64,000 nt of DNA from Guyanagaster necrorhizus (lineage: Eukaryota; Basidiomycota; Agaricomycetes; Agaricales; Physalacriaceae). The notes beneath the pieces are model-generated. The model searched no databases. It had not been told where the DNA came from and saw only the letters and a program-made list of their open reading frames with translations. Location: assembly GCF_019112545.1 (NCBI RefSeq), contig NW_025064889.1, positions 531,422-595,421 on the forward strand. The letters are read 5' to 3'. Positions 24,301 through 32,163 of the stretch are shown here, piece by piece. The position numbers were made by a program, and so were the translations under genes. Each line of letters begins with the position of its first letter. Within the stretch, counting starts at the first letter, position 1.

Positions 24301-25199
24301 TCCTGGAGGTTTATTGCGAGTATGGTTTCCCCGTCCTCCATCTCCTCGTCCCATCGGTCTTCAGGATCTTCGTCTGGCAGCTCAAACGGAATTTTCCTGC
24401 ATTTGCATCTGGCGAAAGTGATCCGGCCGGTCTTCCAGTTGATCAGCGGATTATGACGAACGAGCCAATCATGGCCGAGGAAGAGTTCTTTTGTTCCGAG
24501 ATCGGTTACTGCCAAGTCGATGCGTTCGGAATGATCTCCGATCGTTAATCTGAGTTCGACGAACTCGGTGATGGAACCGGCCTGATTTTTTGTCCCATCG
24601 GCATTATATACGGGGATTGGGGCCGCCGTCGCCCTGGTCGGGAGTTGGTGCTTGTTGATGAAAGCTCGATTGATTGAGCTCCCCGTGCAGCCGCTGTCGA
24701 TCAAGGCAGTTGCCTGATGGATGGACCGGGAGGTTAGCGTTTCGATTTGCCCCTTTACGGTTAGATCTCGTCCGGGGGTTTTGGCTCGTAGGATATACTT
24801 TTTTGGTCCGTGGAGCTCATCTAACCATTCGAGGGCACGGCAGCATTCGGCTTTTCTGATTCCATCGATTAGCTCATCCACTACTTCTTCCGCTCTGGTT
24901 CGATGGATCCAATTTCGAAGCACAGCTTTTGCTGCTGCTTCGTTCTTGGCGTCTTTGATGGCCCTCCATGTCCATTCGGTGTCGAACGGTTTGAGCCATG
25001 TGGTGGGACTCTCTGTCCCTGTTCGGCCCATGGGCGTTTGAGTTTTCTTTTGCGATTCAATGGTGTGTGTTGTGAATGCTCGGGGTATATTCGAATGCGT
25101 AGTAGACATGGATGTGACTACAGGAATACTATCAGTCCGACTAGTGGCTGTTGCTAACACACCATCAGGTTTCTTGGCCAGCCCAGTGGAATCGCTCAC
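21309..25199 (-). pseudogene. Pol polyprotein of chromovirus A (three in-frame TGA stops)
   Basis: Reverse transcription and integration enzymes. One frame of 1297 codons, 25199 to 21309. Retropepsin ALIDSGCTGSSIN. RT with SPFFFVKKKDGKLRPVQDY, then [12 protein letters not shown] and catalytic YLDDILIM. RNase H with RVEADTSEGAIGAVL. Integrase zinc finger CHDHITAGHPG ... CEACQ, and DDE residues in [21 protein letters not shown] and the Glu of [17 protein letters not shown] motif KCTGPFTIIK. C-terminal chromodomain EEHFEIDQILNHK, DYLVSWKGYGPESNQW. The only breaks are TGA at 23853-23855, 22845-22847 and 21705-21707, each fitting CGA (Arg) to TGA. The first codons overlap the gag stop in the -1 frame. 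All catalytic motifs are present. Confidence 0.9.
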
Positions 25200-26449
25200 T
25201 GGCTGGCCTCGCCTTTTACCTCCTCGACCTTGGTCTCCGCCCCGAGTGCTTCGTCTTCTTTCTGCAGCTCGGCGATCTGCGTCCGGATGTCTTCGCGTGT
25301 TCGCTTCTTCTTTGGGCAGTCCTTGGCCATATGGCCCTTTACTCCGCAGTTAAAGCATTTCCCCTCCTTCTTCAGCTGATCGATGTCCATGGGCTTCCCA
25401 GTCCCGGTGTAGGTTGTACTGGTTCCGGTCTTCTGGGTGCCGTATGATGGAGTGGTCGTCGCGGAGCCCGAAGATTTTCCGGCAGTTTGCCCCGACTTGT
25501 TCGGGGTTGGCGGGGTCGACTTCTTGGAGTACTCCTGCAGCGTCGTTGCCTCCGCTTTCTGCCTTTGTCGCTCTTTGTACATCTCGATGATTCGTTCTTT
25601 CCACTCGTCATATCCTACAGGCATCAGCATCTTGACGCCCATAGCTGAGATCATCGTGAGGTACGAAGAGGGGACTCCTTGTTTGAGTGCTTCTACCATC
25701 CTTCCGTCGTTGGCGATATCTTCTCTTATTCCTGCGAGTTTGGCAAGCCTCTCGAGCTCGTCGAAGTAGTCGGTTGCGGCCTTATCCCCCATCTTGTACT
25801 CCTTGATTTTTTGCTTGTGTACTTCCTGAACGGTGGGGTCAATGAACTTGTCATTCAGCATTCGTTTGAACACCGGCCATGAGGGATAGCGGTAGTGCTC
25901 CCTAGTGGTGGATCGAAAGTTTGGGGAGATCAAGATCCACCACATTTTGGCCTTGTCTTCCAGATAGGAGGTGGCGAATGCGACTTTATTCATATCGGTG
26001 CCGATATACCCGATATAGACTTCGAAGTACTGTTCGCAGTTGACAAGGAATCGATCAATATCGTCAGAAGCTCCCTTGAAGGGGCGGGGTTTCCGAAGAA
26101 GGTCAGGGTGACATTGTAAGATGTTGGCATTCTGAGGGAGGGCGCCCATCGGGTTGGGCCAGTCGCCGAATGGTGGTTGTTTCCATTCTGCGGGTGGTCC
26201 GGGAAAGGAGTGTAAGGAGTTATCGTCGGCGACTGGGCTACCTTTTGGTTCGACAACCCGGACAATCACCCCGTCGCGCACCGTGAATCCGAGGTGGACC
26301 GCTTCGGGATCATCCCAAATAGGATCCTTCCCGCTTGATTCTGCTTGGTCTGAGGGAGGTTGTCCGCTGAGGAGCCGACTTCCACCGCGGGTCCAGGGAT
26401 TCTGGGTTTGGGCGGCCTGCCATGCCGGCCGATTTCTGCTTCGGATGAG
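25196..26449 (-). pseudogene. Gag capsid/nucleocapsid region of chromovirus A
   Basis: Structural protein of the virus-like particle. The frame runs from the TGA at 26450 to the gag stop at 25196-25198. It starts with NPWTRGGSRLLSGQPPSDQA, which matches element B residue for residue at several places. The capsid-like (retrotransposon gag) domain has FKGASDDIDRFLVNCEQYFE and YLEDKAKMWWILI. It is followed by a Thr/Ser-rich linker and a CX2CX4HX4C zinc knuckle CFNCGVKGHMAKDC near 25316-25357, then a charged tail ending GEASQ-stop. The separating TGA at 26450 follows MAS where element B has CGG (Arg), so it is probably a CGA to TGA change inside one longer gag frame. Pol starts in the -1 frame over the stop. 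Confidence 0.85.
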
Positions 26450-28243
26450 TCATGATGCCATGCTTCGGATCGATGGGCTATCATCGGCCCGACTCTGAAT
26501 AGAAGGGGCGATGTAAATTGCTCGCTTTGGTGGGACGGGGGGAGTACGCGGCATTGGTGCCAGTTGTTTCGGCTTGTTAATTGGTCGATATGGGGGTATC
26601 GGTGCGAGCGGGTCTTCTGGGTGCCGCTGCCCGTATTCTCTCCATGCGTACTCCGTCGCGGCATACTGTAGAACTTTTTCCTTTTCAATTCCCCCCGCAT
26701 ACCTATACTCGAGTCCTAAGGGCGTCGCTTGCCAGCACGCGTCCTGCCATAAGTAATTTCTTCCCTGCTCGTACAATTCCTGATACTCCCTGTTTCTGGT
26801 TCTTTCAATTTCCTCCCGTAATGCTTCTTCATCTGTATCCTCTCCTGCTCGTTCCAGTCGTTGTCGATATGGATCATCACTGTCCTTGTCGTCCTCCTCG
26901 TCGCCCTCGTCCCCGCTGTCCTCTTCTCCGAGGAGGGAACTGACGGGCTGGTCGAAGATGGATGGCGCGGCTGGTCGAAGGGTCATCGGGGACCCTTCCG
27001 TTGACCTGGGGGCTTGGCCCATCGTCCCCTCGGTCACTGGTTTGAGCGATGGGAGGACTCCTGAGCTGACTGTAGCGCGTCCCACCACGCGCTCTTGTCT
27101 CCTCCAGTTCTCGGCTATAGACGCCGAAGAGTCGCTGGAACTCGGGATTAAGGAACTGTCGAGCGACCCTGCTGCCCAGGAATCGCTGGAGAGCCCTGTC
27201 GGAGATGTGGGCATTGTCGGGAACTTGGAGCCCATAGGCTCCGAGGACGGAATCGGCGTCGGAGGAGATGGTATCAGTGCGGGTGGGGTATTCGAGGCTG
27301 ACAGGTCGGGGTCTTTCAGCATTTCCTCACCTGATTGCTTCGTTCCAGCTGACGATGCTGGTGGGCCCCGTCCATGGGTCACTGTCTGAATCGGGCTCTC
27401 TGAAGGGGGATCCGGTATCGGTACGGAGCTCATACTCCCTAGGGGAGGCTGACCCCATCCTTTCAACCTCCTCCATTCTTCTTCGTTCTCTTCCTTGCCT
27501 GTCGTACTCTGCGGCCTCGTACTGCTCTCGGGCCTCTTCTCGGACATAGTCGGCGAGCTCCTCCTGGGTTCGCCTGATTTCTTCCTCCCAGTTCTGATTC
27601 TGCTGCTGCTGCTGTCGTACGGCCTCGTCATAGTCGAAGGGAATGGCAAGGTCCCAATCTGGGAATATCCAGTGTATAATTCTTCTTGTCACAGCTCTTC
27701 CCCTCTCACTAGCGGTTTCGTGCTCGGGCTCGCTCCCGACGTGGAGGTGCCGGTAGGGATCTCCTGCTGCTGAGATGGCGATGTCCGCGTTGTCGTAGTC
27801 GGGGTGGATTGTTCTTCCTTATGGGTTGTCAACCCCCAACCTGCTGACGGACGGGCTGGGATCGGAGTTGGGCTCGGTGGGGGTCTCGGGGGGGTTCTGG
27901 GGGGTGTGGGGACTTTCACGGGGTCCCGCAGCCATCCGAGCGGCATCAAGGGAGTCCCGAGCACGGTTTCCAATCCCTGAGGGAATTGGGGAGGTGGGAT
28001 GCTCGGGGGAGCTGGCCGGAGTGACGTAGTTGGAGACCTCGGCGGGCTCCTGAGCGACGTTCATCGTCCACGGGTTCCGGAACCCAGTGAGAGCAGGGTG
28101 GCGGTCTCCGCCATCTCGTCAAATGGGGTGTCGGGGTCCTTCCTCCTCGTGAAGGCTCCCCGAATCCGGGTCGCTATTCCTGGCTTCTGGTATGGGTCCC
28201 CCTTGCGGGAAGAAGGACGTTCTGGCGGAGGGGGGGATGTCAT
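26450..28243 (-). pseudogene. Gag N-terminal region of chromovirus A (open in two frames)
   Basis: Starts MTSPPPPERPSSRKG at 28243 and runs in the capsid frame, with TGA stops at 28061-28063 and 27689-27691. The long stretch 27649-26450 (399 codons open) has Pro/Ser-rich, acidic (EEDSGDEGDEEDDKDSDD) and helical parts (ALREEIERTRNREYQELYEQ). Another frame is open at 27692-27327 and reads HWIFPDWDLAIPFDYDEAVR followed by a Glu/Arg-rich helix. That frame is conserved in the gag remnant of element E (IYWLFPAWDLNIPFNYDEAL), so real coding may change frame here. Function in this family is unknown; probably a particle scaffold or linker. Confidence 0.6.
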
Positions 28244-28445
28244 GGAAAGGGAGGTCGGGGGTTACGTTTCGTAGTATCTGTTGAATTTGTTGGAATGCCT
28301 GATAGTGCCTGACTATCCAAGCTGCTACTGATTGTCTTCCGCGGCAAAGGGTGATGATGGCTAAGAGACCGAGCAATGTTCCGATGATGGAAGCTATTAG
28401 CTCGAAGAAGTCATGATTCAGGTCTGCGGTTGTTACTGGAGGCAT
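28119..28445 (-). CDS. Small membrane-segment ORF of chromovirus A
   Basis: 108 aa if started at the ATG (MPPVTT) at 28445. A CTG-initiated reading could extend it to 28460. Residues about 13-34 form a hydrophobic segment (FFELIASIIGTLLGLLAII) with a single Glu, long enough to cross a membrane. It is followed by a basic patch (CRGRQSVAAWIVRHYQ) and a polar tail. It lies between the primer-binding site and gag and overlaps the start of the gag N-terminal frame in another frame. Counterparts occur at the same place in B (54467) and F (about 18430), so it belongs to the element. I do not recognise a family. It is not an env-sized protein: too short, no cysteine-rich ectodomain. Role unknown; membrane targeting of Gag is one possibility. 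Confidence 0.6.
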   Translation of the reverse strand: MPPVTTADLNHDFFELIASIIGTLLGLLAIITLCRGRQSVAAWIVRHYQAFQQIQQILRNVTPDLPFHDIPPSARTSFFPQGGPIPEARNSDPDSGSLHEEEGPRHPI

Positions 28446-28487
28446 TCGGTTTCTCAGCACAATTGGGCTTGAGAAGGGGAACGAGGA

Positions 28488-28500
28488 AGCTTCGAGCTAA
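28488..28500 (-). other. Self-priming primer-binding site of chromovirus A
   Basis: On the minus strand TTAGCTCGAAGCT, 1 nt from the 5' LTR. It is perfectly complementary to AGCTTCGAGCTAA within the LTR (28652-28664), which lies 26 nt after TATTTAAG and so at the expected RNA 5' end. Confidence 0.85.
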
Positions 28501-28501
28501 T

Positions 28502-28925
28502 TGTTAAGCCCAAGGGTCACGTGAACTGATACACGTGATAAACAGGTGTTCCTTCGCACTTCGAGGAATCACCTGAGTTCACTATATGTATATCCGGACG
28601 GTGTGACTCAAGGTCAGATATAGACTCGAGGTAGAATGGTATGTATAAACTTTAGCTCGAAGCTGGGGTATACCAGTGAGAGCTGTCGGTCTTAAATACT
28701 ATACAGGTATCGCTAAGAATATAACTACTTATTGTGTCGTTCTGTGTCTATGGTGCCCGTTGTCCTTGAGCATCGTTGTTGTACATAAGAGGGTAATTGT
28801 GCATCGTCGAGCGTTGCTGTATCTAGGCGGTTCAGTTGTGCTTACTAAGCCTTTCCCATGGTCCCGTGCCCTGACTAAGCATGAATAGGGGTAAAGGAAT
28901 AAGAGAAAAAGGAAAAATCGTAACA
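28502..28925 (-). repeat. 5' LTR of element A
   Basis: 424 bp. The promoter box TATTTAAG (minus strand, about 28691-28698) and the predicted RNA start AGCTTCGAGCTAA are spaced by 26 nt. Followed by the second copy of the TACTT duplication (28926-28930). Confidence 0.93.
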
Positions 28926-28930
28926 TACTT

Positions 28931-28988
28931 CCAAGTATTTATCTTGTACTTTCTACTTGACATGTACAAGGTGATGTATGCTTCAACC
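28931..28988 (+). pseudogene. Gag piece of element F between A and the pogo-like element
   Basis: 58 bp that continue the F gag after the TACTT duplication (reads QVF..LYFLLDMYKVMY) up to the TA target of the pogo-like transposon. It matches element B 56636-56690. Confidence 0.75.
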
Positions 28989-28990
28989 TA

Positions 28991-31387
28991 CAGTTGACTA
29001 TCTCATAATGCATGATGTTGAAATGCATAATTCTGACTTTGCATATGGATTGGGCTGGAACACAGTTGAGGAGCAGAGAAATGGGCTAGAAATGCATATT
29101 GCATAATGCATATAGTTCTAGTTAGAAATATGCATTGTCAGATCGAAAATTATAGTAAGCTGATATGACATTATGCATATATTAGAACAATAAAGAATAT
29201 AATTTATTTGTATGGACTATGATAAATACAAAAAAAATTATTGTAAAGTGATGCAACCTATATCTCTATAAATATACCTCCTGAACCAACATGAAAATCA
29301 TATGCTAAACCTGGAAATCTATATGAGCATACAAAACAGAAGGAGAAAGTCCCAATGTACACATCATCAGCTCAGCCTCTAAAGCAGATCTCTCACCCAC
29401 ATCTCATAACAGGAGACTGGCTCATAGTACTCAAACATGTTGATAACTATCCTTTCCATTGATATGCTGATATTGTGGCATATTTCACAAACTGAAAGAA
29501 AGGTGCACTGCTCTTTACCCAATCAACTCTTTCACAGAAACTGGTATCTTGTACAAAAATCGAACAGTGTGCAAATGAGAATCCTAATGCACTATCATCT
29601 AAAAAGTCTTGTATTGTCACCTGACCTGATGTAGAGCATGCTGTTGCATTCTGGTATCAGAACATACAGCTCTGAGATGAGACTGTGACTAGTGCAATGC
29701 TGATAGAGAAGCGAAATCAGATTGAAAATCTGATGAATATTCCAGAGGATCAGTGTTTGAAGAGAGAGGGATGGTTGAGGTCATTCTGCAAGGCATGAAA
29801 GATTCAGGAGATTTGGCAGCATAGAGAAGCAGGCTCAGTGGATATGATGGTAGTGGAAAAAGAACATGTGCATCTTCACAGCATTATAATGAAATATGCT
29901 ATGCAGGACAGATGAAATATTGATAAATCCAGTCTTGTCATCTTTGCCATTCCAGATCATACCTTGGCATCTGGTCCTATGAGTGGACAAAAACAGGACA
30001 AGTTCTGCATCACCATGTGTTTTGCTGTGAATGCAAATGAGAGTGAGCAGATGCCAGTTGTTTTTATTGGCAAGTCAAAACAACTATGGTGTTTCAAGAA
30101 AAAGAGTCTAATGGAAATAAGATTCTATTATTGGAATAACAAGAAGGCCTGGATGACAAGCAAAATATTTATAGAGTGGGTAAAGATGTTTGATTTAAAG
30201 ATGAAGAGGGAGATGCAGCAGGTTCTGCTGATCTTGGACAACTTTTGAGGGCATTCCATTGCTTATACACCTCATAACACAAAGCTGGAGTTCTTTGAGC
30301 CCAATATGACTCTATATGTTCAGCCACTAGATGCTGATATTATCCACTGCTTTAAGGCACATTATCGGAATGCCATATATATCTATGCACTTGATCTCAA
30401 TGATCTTAGAGAGTCTAAGATCTTCAAGCTTGATCTCCTTGAAGCTATGACTATCACTTGTGATGCTTGAGCAAATGTCAGCAGTGAAATAATAGCAAAC
30501 TGCTGAAAACACACCAGTATAATGCCTGACAATGCATCTGAGTCACAGTCTATCACACCATCCAATGATTTTCAAGATGCCTCACTTCTCAAGTCTGCAT
30601 GAAACCTTGTTCATGACTTTGCCTCAACAGACAAATACATGCTTCCAGGGATCAAACAGGCATTGCAGGCTCTGCTTGGAAACCAATATGCTGATGCTGA
30701 CTGGTATCCTGCTCTTATGGCTGTTATGAATGCAGAGAATGATGTTGATAAAGCACTAGAGGCAGTCAATCAGTTGGCTTCTTTGTCACAGTCAAAAATA
30801 AACACACCTCCCACCCAAATTGCCCCCATTCAACAGCTCCAGACAGCAGAGATAATGTTAAAGGACTATCTTATCAAATTGAAACAATAAAATTACGTGT
30901 TTGGTCCCATTCCAACTATTGAAGAGATGGTTAACTCTATTGCAGAAGAGTATACTAAAGATCTTGAGGTGATGCCAACAGATGAGGAGATTGTTGCTGC
31001 TATCAAGCATGATATTGCAGTAGAAAATAGAGAAATAACTGTCATTGATGATGATGAGGAGGAAGAAGAGAAAGAGGAGAGTGAGGAAGAACAGACCTTG
31101 ATAACTACAAGGGAAGGATTTGAGCTTATTCAAAAGCTGGAGACATTTTATGTTTCACAAGGTGATCAGGGTGGATTAGTACCACAGCTGAGGAAGTTGA
31201 GAGAGGCATTATTCAAGGAGATGCATAGAAAGCTGACCCAAAAGCCACTGACAGCATTTTGGGACAATAATGACATTATCATATAAAGTCACATGTCATA
31301 TCATATGCTATTTTAGTTCTGCATAAATCTATAAATGCATATAGTTTTGATGTCTCTCGACCATATGCATTGTGAGATAGTCAACTG
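28991..31387 (+). mobile_element. Pogo-like (Tc1/mariner superfamily) DNA transposon
   Basis: 2397 bp flanked by TA on both sides (28989-28990 and 31388-31389). Terminal inverted repeats of about 23 bp with one mismatch: left CAGTTGACTATCTCATAATG, right end reversed CAGTTGACTATCTCACAATG. Inserted in the gag of element F: removing the element and one TA restores the gag reading (YASTYLEEKTKIWW). ATGCAT-type motifs are repeated in both subterminal regions. It contains a decayed CENP-B/pogo transposase gene. Confidence 0.93.
29420..31286 (+). pseudogene. Decayed pogo/CENP-B-type DDE transposase
   Basis: Cut-and-paste transposase. The N-terminal half has helix-turn-helix-like text (ALLFTQSTLSQKL, NALSSKKSCIVT, PDVEHAVAFWYQN) and the CENP-B-type DNA-binding region (NIPEDQCLKREGWLRSFCKA, then HREAGSVDMMVVEKE). 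The DDE domain has NIDKS (first Asp; family NIDES), MSGQKQDKFCITMCFAVNAN, FIGKSK, RFYYWNNKKAWMT, LLILDN (second Asp) and YVQPLDADIIHCFKAHYRN (third Asp). The C-terminal part is an acidic region (DDDEEEEEKEESEEEQ) and ends at 31284-31286. Several in-frame stops (for example after KYAMQDR and after LDNF) make it inactive. Length and order are those of agaricomycete pogo-type transposases. Confidence 0.88.
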
Positions 31388-31389
31388 TA

Positions 31390-32163
31390 CTTGGAAGAAA
31401 AGACAAAAATATGGTGGGTCTTTCTAGCCCCCACATTCTGGTTGACCACACAACAACACCACTGATACCTCTCATGGCCAGTATTCAAGCAAATGATCCA
31501 TAACAAGTTCATGGACCCAGCCATCCAAGAAGTCCACAAACAGAAGATGAAGGACTATAAGATGGACAATAAAGCAGCCACCAACTACTTTGATGAGTTG
31601 GAACAACTTGGCAAACTCACTAAGGTATGAGAAGACATGGCCAACATAGGATGGATGGTTGAATATATGAAGAGAGGATTGCCACCCTTCTATCTTAGGA
31701 CCATCTCAGATCTCAGACACAGTATCCTGGTCAGCTATGATGAGTGGAAGACCAGAATTGTCATCATGTGGTGAGAGTGACAGCAGCAGAAGGTAGAGTC
31801 ATCCACTCTATCATGGGATGGACACAGGAACCAGAGACAAGACTCAAAGCCCTCCACCTCCTATCTGACCACATCCTCTAGGCCTAGTGGCTCAGCCTCA
31901 ACTTCTCAATATAGCAAGAAGCAAACTGGTATAGGCATGACATATATCAGAACAGATAAGCCAATGAATGTGAATCATCTGAAGAAAGAGGAGAAGTGCT
32001 TCAATTGTGGGCAGAAGGGCTACATGGCAAGGAACTGCCCACAGAAGAAGAACAAGCACATCTGAGAAGATATACAGACATAGATTGCCAAACTAATAAA
32101 AGAGGAACAGGATCTTGGCCAGAATAATAAGGCCAAGGAGGTAAAAGGCAAGGCCAAGCAGTG
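31390..32163 (+). pseudogene. Decayed gag 3' part of element F (zinc knuckle)
   Basis: Continues the capsid-like domain after the pogo insertion (KIWWVFLAPTFW, then KQMIHNKFMDPAIQEVHKQK and DELEQLGKLTK). The zinc knuckle KCFNCGQKGYMARNCPQKK, near 31998-32045, has His changed to Tyr. It ends with the stop TGA at 32161-32163 (AKQ-stop), overlapping the pol frame by the CAG-TGA-GCG-AT junction also seen in A and E. Several stops are present. Confidence 0.8.

Larger units (their letters stand above)
20852..28925 (-). mobile_element. Young, complete chromovirus A (8.07 kb LTR retrotransposon)
   Basis: Two 424-bp LTRs (20852-21275, 28502-28925) differ at only three positions that I could find, two of them CG/TG. 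Both start TGTTAAGCC and end GTAACA. The target duplication is TACTT. Minus orientation: 5' LTR on the right, 13-nt self-priming site, membrane ORF, gag with zinc knuckle, pol in the -1 frame (protease, RT, RNase H, integrase, GPF motif, chromodomain), polypurine tract (GAGGGGGTAA on the minus strand) and 3' LTR. CG dinucleotides are abundant, unlike the surrounding element F. Pol is one uninterrupted frame apart from three TGA codons. It is the most recent insertion of its nest, but probably already non-autonomous because of the stops. Confidence 0.95.

Noticed and set aside
28119..28460. Envelope-type protein of an infectious retrovirus-like element
   Set aside because: The ORF is only about 108 aa, lies before gag instead of after pol, and lacks a signal peptide plus cysteine-rich ectodomain.
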